The translations under genes and the position numbers were made by a program. From Streptomyces diastaticus subsp. diastaticus (GTDB lineage Bacteria > Actinomycetota > Actinomycetes > Streptomycetales > Streptomycetaceae), in NCBI RefSeq assembly GCF_011170125.1, contig NZ_BLLN01000003.1, forward strand, positions 186,001-250,000: DNA of 64,000 nucleotides, given 5' to 3'. The notes below the pieces were generated by a model. That model had not been told where the DNA came from. It was given only the letters and a program-made list of their open reading frames with translations, and made no database searches. Positions 25,411 through 35,157 of this stretch are shown here, piece by piece (the stretch's first letter is position 1; each line of letters starts with the position of its first letter).

Positions 25411-26550
25411 TCAGGAGCCCGCCCCCACCCCGACCTCGGACCAGGCCTTGAGGACCGCCTCGCGCTCCTCGCCGCGGCCGAACCGCTCTTCGGCCGCCTT
25501 GGCGGTGAGGGCCGCGAAAGCGGCGAAGTCGGCCTGGGCACTCAGCTCGCCGCCGGTCAGCACGTCGTACCAGATCTGGCCCGCGCGCTCCCAGGCCGGG
25601 CCGCGCAGGGCGGTGGCGACCAGGTAGAAGGCGCGGTTGGGGATGCCGGAGTTGATGTGGACGCCGCCGTTGTCCTGGTCGGTCTCGACGTAGTCGGCCA
25701 TGGAGCCCGGCTGGGGGTCCTTGCCGAGGACGTCGTCGTCGTAGGCCGTGCCGGGTTCCTTCATGGAGCGCAGGGCCTTGCCCTCCACGCGGGGCCCCAG
25801 TACGTCGGCGCCGATCAGCCAGTCGGCGTCCTCGGCGTTCTGCCCCAGCGTGTACTGCTTGAGGAGGGAGCCGAAGACGTCGGAGACCGATTCGTTGAGC
25901 GCGCCGGGCTGGTCGCGGTAGGCGAGGTTGGCGGTGTACTGCGTGACGCCGTGGGTCAGCTCGTGGCCGATGACGTCGACGGGGAGGGTGAAGTCGAGGA
26001 AGACCTCGCCGTCACCGTCGCCGAAGACCATCTGCTCGCCGTCCCAGAAGGCGTTGGCGTACTCCTTGCCGTAGTGGACCGTGGCGTTGAGCGGCAGGCC
26101 GCGGCCGTCGATGGAGTCGCGGCCGAAGCTCTTGAGGAAGAGTTCGAAGGTGGCGCCGAGCCCGGCGTAGGCGCGGTTGACCGTGGCGTCGCCGCCGGGG
26201 TCCGAACCCTCGGCACGGACCTTGGTGCCGGGCAGCTCTTCGCGGTTCTCCGCGTCGTAGATGGTGCGCTGCGGGGTCGCCTCCGCCCCCTCGGCGCCGC
26301 GGGTGGCGGCCGGGACCGCCGCACGGGTCGCGGCGACGGCGGAGAGGCGGCGGGTGCGCTCACGGGCGTCCCGCTCCAGGGTGCGGCGGGCGGGGACGGC
26401 GAGGACCGGGTCGTCCAGACCGCTGAGGTGGTCCAGCACGTGCGGCGGCACGATCGTGCAGAACACGGGGTGCGGGGCGGGGCGGATCAGGGGGGAGTCG
26501 GCGGCGGTGCGGGCGGTCGGTGTGCGCGTGGGGCGCTGATTGTCGGTCAT
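25411..26550 (-). CDS. M4 family metalloprotease, protealysin-like
   Basis: A 379-residue thermolysin-family protease. HELTH at residues 196-200 supplies the zinc ligands and catalytic Glu197; the third ligand is Glu220 in GALNESVSD, and GGVHINSGIPNRAFY carries the substrate-binding Asn/His. There is no signal peptide and only a short propeptide with IVPPHVL, features of the protealysin subgroup. Such enzymes may act inside the cell or be released without Sec. The downstream emfourin gene strongly supports the subgroup. ATG 26550 was chosen over a upstream TTG/other start 12 codons earlier. Confidence 0.9.
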   Translation of the reverse strand: MTDNQRPTRTPTARTAADSPLIRPAPHPVFCTIVPPHVLDHLSGLDDPVLAVPARRTLERDARERTRRLSAVAATRAAVPAATRGAEGAEATPQRTIYDAENREELPGTKVRAEGSDPGGDATVNRAYAGLGATFELFLKSFGRDSIDGRGLPLNATVHYGKEYANAFWDGEQMVFGDGDGEVFLDFTLPVDVIGHELTHGVTQYTANLAYRDQPGALNESVSDVFGSLLKQYTLGQNAEDADWLIGADVLGPRVEGKALRSMKEPGTAYDDDVLGKDPQPGSMADYVETDQDNGGVHINSGIPNRAFYLVATALRGPAWERAGQIWYDVLTGGELSAQADFAAFAALTAKAAEERFGRGEEREAVLKAWSEVGVGAGS

Positions 26551-26707
26551 GAGACTGGCTTGCTCTCTGTGACCGGACTGAAACACTCCGTGGAGGAGAT
26601 TAGCGAAATAGAGGGACTCGTCACCTCTGGGGCGTTACCGCACTCCGGTCCCGCATACTGATACACGTCAGCGCAACAGGGGTGGCTCGGTTAGGCTGCG
26701 GAGCATC

Positions 26708-26755
26708 ATGCGTTTCGGGCTGCTTCTCCTTAGCCGCCGCGGTGAGGGCCTGTAG
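26708..26755 (+). CDS. leuL: leuA leader peptide
   Basis: A 15-codon ORF, MRFGLLLLSRRGEGL, with four consecutive Leu codons (26720-26731) and a fifth before the TAG. A TAGGCT -10 element (26692-26697) lies just upstream. Scarcity of charged tRNA-Leu would stall a ribosome here and change folding of the following RNA, raising leuA expression. Leader-peptide control of leuA is known in actinomycetes. Confidence 0.9.
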   Translation: MRFGLLLLSRRGEGL

Positions 26756-26779
26756 TCGAGGTCGACCCCCTCCCCGCGG
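26737..26779 (+). promoter_or_regulatory. leuA attenuator hairpin
   Basis: CCGCGGTGAGGG (26737-26748) pairs with CCCTCCCCGCGG (26768-26779) at 11 of 12 positions. The left arm overlaps the last codons of the leader peptide, so a ribosome stalled on the Leu codons would mask it. A second short palindrome, CAGTGG-A-CCACTG (26821-26833), lies close to the leuA ribosome site. Confidence 0.7.
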
Positions 26780-26834
26780 AGTTCGGTGTTGCGGTGAATC
26801 CGCCGCCCGTCGGCCGTCTCCAGTGGACCACTGA

Positions 26835-28643
<1,809 letters not shown>

Positions 28644-28659
28644 CCCCCGGCCCGTGCCC

Positions 28660-28691
28660 ACGCCCCGCCCGTCCCGTACGCGGCGGGGCGT
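28660..28691 (+). terminator. Hairpin terminator after leuA
   Basis: ACGCCCCGCC (28660-28669) pairs perfectly with GGCGGGGCGT (28682-28691) across a 12-nt loop, 16 nt after the leuA stop. Confidence 0.75.
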
Positions 28692-28856
28692 CGGGTTACG
28701 GCCAGGTCACACGCGCGGGGCTGACGCCACCCGGGGGATGTGGCTAACATCACGTCCACACGGCAGCCCCGCACGGGCCGGCCGCCGCCCCCGGGACGAG
28801 GCGACGGCCGCGCGGGGCACGGCGCGACGACGCGCCAGATGCGACGGAGGTGCGAC

Positions 28857-29558
28857 GTGCTGCCCAGGAGCCGATCAGGACGGGCCACCGAGGACCGGCG
28901 CCCGCGCGTCTGCGGGGTCCGCACCCACTGGACCACCGTCGGGGACGGCGAGTTCCACTGCCCCGACTGCGGGGGCGACCGCAACTACCAGCGGCGCACC
29001 GGCCGCCGCAGGCTCACCCTGCTCGGCCTGCCCGTGCTGCCGCGCGGCGAGGCCGGACCCGTCGTCGAGTGCGCCTCCTGCGAGGGCCACTTCCCGACCG
29101 ACGTGCTCGCCCGCCCCACCACCACCCGCTTCTCGGCCCTGCTCCGCGACGCCGTGCACACCGTCGCGCTCGCCGTCCTCGCAGCCGGCGGCACCGGCTC
29201 GCGCACCGCGCTCGCCGCCGCCGTGGAGGCCGTCCGCGACGCCGGGTACGAGGACTGCACCGCCGAGCGGCTCACCGCCGTCGCCGAGGCCCTCGCCGCC
29301 GACACCGGACAGCGGTCCGGCGGCGGCGACGCCGAGGCGCTGCTCGCCGTGGAACTGCACGAGGCGCTCGACCCGCTCGCCCCGCACCTCGCCGGCCTCG
29401 GCCGCGCCTCGCTGCTGCTGCGCGCGGCCGGCATCGCCCTGGCCGACGGCCCCTACACCCCGGCCGAACGCGACGTCCTCACCGCCGTCGGCGCCGCCCT
29501 CACCCTTCCCCGCGAAGAGGTCACCGACCTCCTCACCGCCGCCCGCACGCCGTCCTGA
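28857..29558 (+). CDS. TerB-like protein with an N-terminal zinc ribbon
   Basis: A 233-residue protein. Its N-terminus has a zinc ribbon built from FHCPDCGGDRNY and VVECASCEGHF (residues about 20-75), followed by a helical TerB/DjlA-type domain (LLRDAVHTVALAVLAAGG to LPREEVTDLLTAAR) with the acidic YTPAERDVL motif. TerB domains are metal-associated and were first linked to tellurite resistance; here the role is probably a membrane- or chaperone-related sensor, unproven. GTG 28857 is 6 nt after GGAGG, clearly better than upstream in-frame candidates. Confidence 0.82.
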   Translation: MLPRSRSGRATEDRRPRVCGVRTHWTTVGDGEFHCPDCGGDRNYQRRTGRRRLTLLGLPVLPRGEAGPVVECASCEGHFPTDVLARPTTTRFSALLRDAVHTVALAVLAAGGTGSRTALAAAVEAVRDAGYEDCTAERLTAVAEALAADTGQRSGGGDAEALLAVELHEALDPLAPHLAGLGRASLLLRAAGIALADGPYTPAERDVLTAVGAALTLPREEVTDLLTAARTPS

Positions 29559-29688
29559 GCGGTGCGCGGCGCCCAGGGCGCCGTGCGGGTCGTGGACAGC
29601 CTCCGGCGGAACCGGCCGGCGCCACCCCCTCCGCCGGCCGCACAGCCGCACCGGCACCCCGCGCGCCCGCGCCGCCCCTGTCGTACGG

Positions 29689-29694
29689 GACAAT
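29689..29694 (+). promoter_or_regulatory. -10 element for a leaderless recO transcript
   Basis: GACAAT ends 6 nt before the recO ATG (29701); no ribosome site is visible. Confidence 0.55.
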
Positions 29695-29700
29695 GGCGCC

Positions 29701-30447
29701 ATGAGTCTGTTCCGCGACGACGGCATCGTGCTGCGCACCCAGAAGCTGGGCGAGGCGGACCGGATCATCACCTTCCTCACCCGCCGCTACGGCCGGGTCC
29801 GCGCCGTCGCCCGGGGGGTGCGGCGCACCAAGTCGAAGTTCGGCGCCCGCCTGGAGCCGTTCTCCCACGTCGACGTGCAGTACTTCGCCCGGGGCAGCGA
29901 GCTGATCGGCCGCGGCCTGCCGCTCTGCACCCAGACCGAGACCATCGCCGCGTACGGCTCCGGCATCGTCACCGACTACGACCGTTACACCGCGGGCACC
30001 GCCATGCTGGAGACCGCCGAGCGGTTCACCGACCACGAGGGACAGCCGGCCGTCCAGCAGTACCTGCTGCTCGTCGGCGGGCTGCGCACCCTCGCCCGTG
30101 GCGAGCACGCCCCCCGGCTGGTCCTCGACGCCTTCCTGCTCCGCTCGCTCGCCGTCAACGGCTACGCGCCGAGCCTCGGTGACTGCGCGCGCTGCGGAAT
30201 GCCCGGCCCGAACCGCTTCTTCTCGGTCGCCGCCGGTGGCAGTGTCTGCGGGGAGTGCCGCGTCCCCGGCAGCGTCGTACCCTCTGCGGAGGCCGTCGGC
30301 CTGCTCAGCGCGCTGCTCAGCGGCGACTGGGTGTCGGCGGACGCCTGCGAGGGGCGGCACGTGCGGGAGGGCAGCTCCCTCGTCTCCGCCTACCTGCACT
30401 GGCACCTGGAACGCGGACTGCGCTCACTGCGGTACGTGGACAAGTAG
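29701..30447 (+). CDS. recO: DNA repair protein RecO
   Basis: A 248-residue protein. The N-terminal OB fold (SLFRDDGIVLRTQKLGEADRII) is followed by a helical domain and a four-cysteine zinc finger (DCARCGMPG and SVCGECRVPG, around residues 160-190). RecO anneals ssDNA and helps RecR load RecA in the RecF pathway. Length is normal. The start has the GACAAT leaderless context. uppS follows after an 82-nt gap, the usual actinobacterial order. Confidence 0.95.
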   Translation: MSLFRDDGIVLRTQKLGEADRIITFLTRRYGRVRAVARGVRRTKSKFGARLEPFSHVDVQYFARGSELIGRGLPLCTQTETIAAYGSGIVTDYDRYTAGTAMLETAERFTDHEGQPAVQQYLLLVGGLRTLARGEHAPRLVLDAFLLRSLAVNGYAPSLGDCARCGMPGPNRFFSVAAGGSVCGECRVPGSVVPSAEAVGLLSALLSGDWVSADACEGRHVREGSSLVSAYLHWHLERGLRSLRYVDK

Positions 30448-30529
30448 CGGGCACGGCCCGGGCGGGGCAGGCGGCACACCCGCCACCGGGAGCCCTTGAG
30501 ATTCAGAGAAACTGGGAGACGAACACCTC

Positions 30530-31366
30530 ATGGCACGACGCGGAATCCTCGGCCGCAACCGGCGCGACCACCAGCCCCCCGAGCCGCACCCCTCGGGCGC
30601 CCGCCCGCCGAAGATCCCCGGCGAGCTGGTCCCCGGCCACGTGGCCGTCGTCATGGACGGCAACGGCCGCTGGGCCAAGGAGCGCGGCCTGCCCCGCACC
30701 GAGGGCCACAAGGTCGGCGAGGGCGTCGTGATGGACGTCCTCAAGGGCTGCCTGGAGATGGGCGTCAAGAACCTCTCCCTGTACGCCTTCTCCACCGAGA
30801 ACTGGAAGCGCTCCCCGGACGAGGTGCGCTTCCTGATGAACTTCAACCGCGACGTCATCGCCCGCCGCCGCGACGAGATGGACGCCCTCGGTATCCGCAT
30901 CCGCTGGGTCGGCCGGATGCCCAAGCTGTGGAAGTCGGTCGTCCAGGAGCTCCAGATCGCGCAGGAGCAGACCAAGGACAACGACGCCATGACGCTGTAC
31001 TTCTGCGTCAACTACGGCGGGCGCGCCGAGATCGCCGACGCCGCCCAGCGCATCGCCGAGGAGGTCGCGGCCGGCCGCCTCGACCCGTCCAAGGTCGGCG
31101 AGAAGACGCTCCGGAAGTACCTGTACTACCCCGACATGCCCGACGTGGACCTCTTCGTGCGGCCCAGCGGCGAGCAGCGCACCTCGAACTACCTGATCTG
31201 GCAGAGCGCCTACGCCGAGATGGTCTTCCAGGACGTGTTGTGGCCCGACTTCGACCGCCGTGACCTGTGGCGTGCCTGCCTGGAGTACGCCCAGCGCGAC
31301 CGCCGCTTCGGCGGCGCCGTCGAGACCGCCACCGCCGAGCCCGCCCTGCCGCCCCAGCAGGGCTGA
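30530..31366 (+). CDS. uppS: Isoprenyl transferase (undecaprenyl diphosphate synthase type)
   Basis: A 278-residue cis-prenyltransferase. [21 protein letters not shown] carries the catalytic Asp43. [25 protein letters not shown] and [25 protein letters not shown] are the other signature regions. It builds the C50-C55 lipid carrier for peptidoglycan and teichoic acid synthesis. The 35-residue N-terminal extension before the core is typical of actinobacterial homologues. GGGAGACG lies 10 nt before ATG 30530. Confidence 0.94.
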   Translation: MARRGILGRNRRDHQPPEPHPSGARPPKIPGELVPGHVAVVMDGNGRWAKERGLPRTEGHKVGEGVVMDVLKGCLEMGVKNLSLYAFSTENWKRSPDEVRFLMNFNRDVIARRRDEMDALGIRIRWVGRMPKLWKSVVQELQIAQEQTKDNDAMTLYFCVNYGGRAEIADAAQRIAEEVAAGRLDPSKVGEKTLRKYLYYPDMPDVDLFVRPSGEQRTSNYLIWQSAYAEMVFQDVLWPDFDRRDLWRACLEYAQRDRRFGGAVETATAEPALPPQQG

Positions 31367-31386
31367 GGACACACGGGAGGGACGGG

Positions 31387-31433
31387 GAGGCCCCCGGGGC
31401 GCGTACGGGATCCGTACGCGCCCCGGGGGCCTC
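31387..31433. terminator. Bidirectional terminator between uppS and zur
   Basis: A perfect 22-bp stem (31387-31408 with 31412-31433) with a 3-nt loop lies between the convergent uppS and zur genes and can serve both strands. Confidence 0.9.
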
Positions 31434-31474
31434 GGCGGCGTTCTCCGGCCGGTGGCCGGAGGCCGCCCCCTCTC

Positions 31475-31900
31475 CTACTTCTCGGACTTGGCGGCGCTCG
31501 CGCACTCGGCGCAGGTGCCGAAGATCTCCACCGTGTGGTCGACGTCCACGAAGTCGTGCGAGGCCGCGACCGAGTCCGCCCACTTCTCCACGGCGGGCCC
31601 CTCGACCTCGACCGCCTTTCCGCACACCCGGCAGACCAGGTGGTGATGGTGGTCGCCGGTCGAGCAGCGGCGGTAGACCGCCTCGCCGTCGTGGGTGCGC
31701 AGAACGTCCACCTCCCCGGCTTCCGCCAGCGACTGGAGCGTCCGGTAGACCGTGGTCAGCCCGACCGAGTCGCCTTGGTGCTTGAGGATGTCATGCAGGT
31801 CCTGGGCGCTGCGGAACTCGTCCACCTGGGCGAGGGCTGCGGCCACCGCCGCACGCTGCCGGGTGGACCGGCCCTTCACGGGGGGTCCTGCGGTCGTCAC
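31475..31900 (-). CDS. zur: Fur-family zinc uptake regulator Zur
   Basis: A 141-residue Fur-family repressor. A winged helix (RQRAAVAAALAQVDEFRSAQDL, VGLTTVYRTLQSLAEAGEV) is followed by the dimerisation domain with regulatory-site residues RRCSTGDHHHHLVCRVCGKAVEVEG and a C-terminal CAEC structural zinc pair. The adjacent znuBCA genes and the Zur boxes at 34833-34869 identify it as the zinc sensor rather than an iron or peroxide regulator. GTG 31900 is 7 nt after GGAAGGA; longer in-frame starts lack a ribosome site. Confidence 0.92.
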   Translation of the reverse strand: MTTAGPPVKGRSTRQRAAVAAALAQVDEFRSAQDLHDILKHQGDSVGLTTVYRTLQSLAEAGEVDVLRTHDGEAVYRRCSTGDHHHHLVCRVCGKAVEVEGPAVEKWADSVAASHDFVDVDHTVEIFGTCAECASAAKSEK

Positions 31901-32060
31901 TTCACGGTCCTTCCCAATTGTTCGAGCTCCGCTCGCCGCCGGGGCGCCACCGTCGCTGCCGAGACGCCCGGCGTGCTCCACCGGCTCGCGGCCGCGAGCG
32001 ACGGGGGTCTCGACAACGACGCGCCCCTTCGGCTCCCGAAGCTCTTGGCCTGGACTGGGC

Positions 32061-32966
32061 CTAGTGGCGGGTCGTCGGGGAAGCCGTGGTGCCGGATTCC
32101 CCCTCGTCCACAGTGCAGGATGCCACGTCCTCGGGGGAAGCCGCTGTTCCGCGTGCGCGGCGGCGGGCGAGCGGAGTGGCGGCCACGCTCAGGAGCAGGA
32201 AGACGACGATGGCCAGCAGGACGATGGCAGCGCCCGAGGGGGCGTCCACGTAGTACGTGGTGACGGTGCCCGCGAGGGAGACCACGACGCCGATGACCAT
32301 GGCCCCCGCCAGCGTGGCGCCGAACCCCTTGGTCAGCCGCTGGGCGGCGGCGACCGGGATCACCATCATGGCGCTGACCAGCAGCAGGCCGACGATGCGC
32401 ATGGCGACGGTGACGGTGACGGCGGCGGTCACCGCGATCACCAGGTTGAGCAGGCGGACCGGCAGGCCGGTGACGCGGGCGAACTCCTCGTCCTGGCAGA
32501 CCGCGAAGAGCTGGCGGCGCAGGCCCAGGGTGACCGCGAGGACCAGCACGGCGAGGACGACCACCGCCGTCAGGTCCTCCGGCGAGACGGTGGTGATGGA
32601 GCCGAAGAGGTAGGTGTTGAGGTTGGCGGTGGAGCCGCCCGGCGCCAGGTTGATGATCATGACGCCGCCGGCCATGCCGCCGTAGAACAGCAGGGCCAGC
32701 GCCACGTCACCGCTGGTACGGCCCCGGGAGCGGATCAGCTCCATGCCGACCGAGCCGAGCACGGCGACGGCGGTGGCCATCCAGACCGGACTGGTGTTGA
32801 GCAGGAAACCGAGCGCCACGCCGGTCATCGCCACGTGCCCGATGCCGTCGCCCATGATCGCCTGGCGGCGCTGGACCAGGTAGGTGCCGATGGCCGGGGC
32901 GGTCAGCCCGACCAGCACCGCGGCGACCAGGGCGCGCTGCATGAAGGCGTAGTCGAAGAGGTCCAT
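32061..32966 (-). CDS. znuB: Zinc ABC transporter permease
   Basis: A 301-residue ABC-3 family membrane protein with about 8-9 hydrophobic helices, beginning MDLFDYAFMQRALVAAVLVGLTAPAIGTYLVQRRQAIMGDGIGHVAMTGVALGF in character, including the conserved MGDGIGHVA loop that contacts the ATPase. It forms the channel for zinc delivered by ZnuA. Its start codon overlaps the znuC stop, indicating translational coupling. The hydrophilic tail of about 40 residues has no known function. Confidence 0.93.
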   Translation of the reverse strand: MDLFDYAFMQRALVAAVLVGLTAPAIGTYLVQRRQAIMGDGIGHVAMTGVALGFLLNTSPVWMATAVAVLGSVGMELIRSRGRTSGDVALALLFYGGMAGGVMIINLAPGGSTANLNTYLFGSITTVSPEDLTAVVVLAVLVLAVTLGLRRQLFAVCQDEEFARVTGLPVRLLNLVIAVTAAVTVTVAMRIVGLLLVSAMMVIPVAAAQRLTKGFGATLAGAMVIGVVVSLAGTVTTYYVDAPSGAAIVLLAIVVFLLLSVAATPLARRRARGTAASPEDVASCTVDEGESGTTASPTTRH

Positions 32967-33820
32967 CAGTCGAACAGTCCCGTCCGGATCGGATCGGCGT
33001 TCTCGGGCGCCGCGTGCGGGTGTACGTGGTCGTGGCCGGGCAGCGCGTGCTGGCCGACGGCCTTCGGCGGCGGACCGTCGTGGGCCACGCAGCCGTCGCG
33101 CAGGACGACGGCGCGGTCGATGAGCGGCTCCAGCGGGCCCAGCTCGTGCAGGACGAGCAGGACCGTGGCACCGTCGGCGACCTGCGCGCGCAGGGTCTCG
33201 GCCAGCACCTCCTGGCTGGCCAGGTCCACCCCGGCCATCGGCTCGTCCATGATCAGCAGCTCGGGGCCGCCGGCCAGCGCGCGGGCGATCAGCACCCGCT
33301 GGTGCTGGCCGCCGGAGAGCGCGTTGACGGAGTCCTTGGCGCGGTCGGCCAGCCCCACCGCCTCCAGCGCCCGGCCGACCGCCTCCCGGTCGGCCTTGCG
33401 CAGCGGGCCCAGCCGGGTCCGCGAGAGCCGGCCGGAGGAGACGACCTCCCGCACGGTGGCGGGCACGCCCCCGGCGGCCGTGGTGCGCTGCGGGACGTAG
33501 CCGAGGCGGGACCAGGCGCGGAAGCGGCGCAGCGGGGTACCGAAGAGGCGGACCTCGCCACGGCTCAGCGGGACCTGGCCGATGGCGGCGCGGACGGCGG
33601 TCGACTTGCCCGAGCCGTTGGCGCCGAGCAGGGCGACGACCTCGCCGCGGCCGACGGCCAGGTCGATACCGCGCAGCACCGGGCGGGCACCGAGGGCGGC
33701 GACCGCGTCGGTCAGGGAGACGACCGGGTCGGCGGCCTGGGGGCGGGGTGTCGGGGAGGCTCCTGCGTTCACCGGGTCCACCGTGCTTCCTCGGGGCCCG
33801 CGGGGGGCGGGGACGGTCAC
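32966..33820 (-). CDS. znuC: Zinc ABC transporter ATP-binding protein
   Basis: A 284-residue ATPase. Walker A is GANGSGKST, the Q-loop lies in GYVPQR, the signature is LSGGQHQRVLIARAL, Walker B is LLIMDEP and the switch His is in LLVLHEL. The C-terminus is His-rich (HALPGHDHVHPH) and may bind zinc. The GTG start overlaps the znuA stop by 4 nt (GTGA). An N-terminal segment of about 30 residues before the ATPase core suggests the true start could be internal. Confidence 0.92.
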   Translation of the reverse strand: MTVPAPRGPRGSTVDPVNAGASPTPRPQAADPVVSLTDAVAALGARPVLRGIDLAVGRGEVVALLGANGSGKSTAVRAAIGQVPLSRGEVRLFGTPLRRFRAWSRLGYVPQRTTAAGGVPATVREVVSSGRLSRTRLGPLRKADREAVGRALEAVGLADRAKDSVNALSGGQHQRVLIARALAGGPELLIMDEPMAGVDLASQEVLAETLRAQVADGATVLLVLHELGPLEPLIDRAVVLRDGCVAHDGPPPKAVGQHALPGHDHVHPHAAPENADPIRTGLFD

Positions 33821-34833
33821 TTGGCGCCGAGCGCCTTCTTCAGGGCGGCCAGGTTGGCCTCCATGACCTCGAGGTAGTCGTCGCCCTGCGACTTCTCGGT
33901 GAGGCCCTCCAGCGGGTCCAGCACGCCGGTGCGCAGCCCGGTGTCCTCGGCGAGGACCTTGGCCGTGCGGTCGCTGGCCAGGGTCTCGAAGAAGACGGTG
34001 GTCACGTGTTCCTCGGCGGCGACCTTCTGGAGTTCCTTCATCCGGGCCGGGCTGGGCTCGGACTCGGGGTCGACACCGGCAATGCTCTCCTGATCCAGCC
34101 CGTACCGCTCGGCGAGGTAGCCGAAGGCGGCGTGGGTGGTGATGAAGGTCCTGGAGTCGGTGTTCTTCAGGCCCTCGCGGAAGTCCTTGTCGAGGCCCTT
34201 CAGCTTGCCGGTGAGCGCCTCGGTGTTCTTCCGGTAGTCGGCGGCGTGGTCGGGGTCGGCCTTCTGGAGTGCCGCGCCGACGCCGTCGGCGATCTCGGCG
34301 TACTTGACCGGGTCGAGCCAGACGTGCGGGTCGAGGCCGGAGTCGCCGTGGTCGTGGCCGTCGCCCTCCTCCTCGGCGTGGTCGTGGCCCTCCTCGCCGT
34401 GGTCGTGTCCGTCGCCCTCGGCGTGGTCGTGGCCGCCGGAGGAGCCGTGCGCCTCCAGCGTGGTCAGCTCGGCCGCGTCCACGGTGTTCTCGACGCCGGC
34501 CTGGTCGACGGCCTTGTCGACGGCGGGCTGGAGGTCGCGCAGGTAGAGCAGGACGTCGGCCTCGCTCATCGCGCCGGTCTGGCGGGGGGTGATGTCCAGG
34601 TCGTGGGGTTCCACACCGGGGCCGGTCAGAGTGGTGACGTCGACGTGGTCACCGCCGATCTGCTCGGCGAGGAACTCCAGCGGGTAGAACGAGGTGGTCA
34701 CGGCGAGCTTGCCGTCCGCGCCCCCGCCGGCGTCGGAGCTGCCGCACGCCGCCAGCACGCCCAGCGAGAGAGCGGCGGCGGAGGCGGTGAGAGCTGTGCG
34801 GACTGATCGATTCCGGCCACGACGTATGTTCAT
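33817..34833 (-). CDS. znuA: Zinc-binding lipoprotein of the ABC transporter
   Basis: A 338-residue solute-binding protein of the cluster A-I family. The lipobox LAAC places the lipidated Cys at residue 30. The binding domain contains HDLDITPRQ, the His-rich flexible loop (GGHDHAEGDGHDHGEEGHDHAEE) typical of zinc-specific members, LDPHVWLDP and ITTHAAFGYLAERYGL. ATG 34833 is preferred: it lies 7 nt after a GAAAAT -10 with TTGACA 18 bp further upstream, as in a leaderless transcript. ATG 34842 is an alternative. Two Zur boxes cover this promoter. Confidence 0.92.
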   Translation of the reverse strand: MNIRRGRNRSVRTALTASAAALSLGVLAACGSSDAGGGADGKLAVTTSFYPLEFLAEQIGGDHVDVTTLTGPGVEPHDLDITPRQTGAMSEADVLLYLRDLQPAVDKAVDQAGVENTVDAAELTTLEAHGSSGGHDHAEGDGHDHGEEGHDHAEEEGDGHDHGDSGLDPHVWLDPVKYAEIADGVGAALQKADPDHAADYRKNTEALTGKLKGLDKDFREGLKNTDSRTFITTHAAFGYLAERYGLDQESIAGVDPESEPSPARMKELQKVAAEEHVTTVFFETLASDRTAKVLAEDTGLRTGVLDPLEGLTEKSQGDDYLEVMEANLAALKKALGAK

Positions 34834-34869
34834 GACACTCATTTTCAACAAAGGTGGAAACGATTGTCA
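34833..34869 (-). promoter_or_regulatory. Two Zur boxes over the znuA promoter
   Basis: TGACACTCATTTTCA (34833-34847) and TGGAAACGATTGTCA (34855-34869) each resemble the actinobacterial Zur box TGAAAATCATTTTCA and lie 22 bp apart. The first covers the -10 and start codon, the second overlaps the TTGACA -35. Zinc-loaded Zur should therefore repress znuACB tightly. Confidence 0.88.
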
Positions 34870-35157
34870 AAAAATCCTTTCACCGCCACTCGGGATGCGC
34901 CACCCGGGGGAGGCCGCCAAGGCGGTCCCGCGACCTCCGGAGGTGGGCCCGGGTGCGTCCGTCCCGGCCCGGAGTCCCACTAGTCCGGTTAGTTCCCCGG
35001 ACCGCCGCCCGCATTGCCCCGATCCGGCCATCCGCGCTCCGGCGGATTTGATCCCGGGGGTGAGGGCGCCGGTAATCTGGGGTATTCGCCGTCCGTCGCG
35101 GCCGCACGTGAGCCTCGGCGGACTCACCAACCGCTTCGTCGTAATGAAGAGAGCACC
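34870..35157. other. Divergent region between znuA and glyS
   Basis: About 290 bases containing the znuA promoter edge and a probable glyS promoter (TAATCT at 35072-35077). No T-box element is recognisable, and no gene is seen. Confidence 0.45.

Noticed and set aside
34870..35157. T-box leader for glyS
   Set aside because: No specifier loop, T-box sequence or antiterminator is recognisable.
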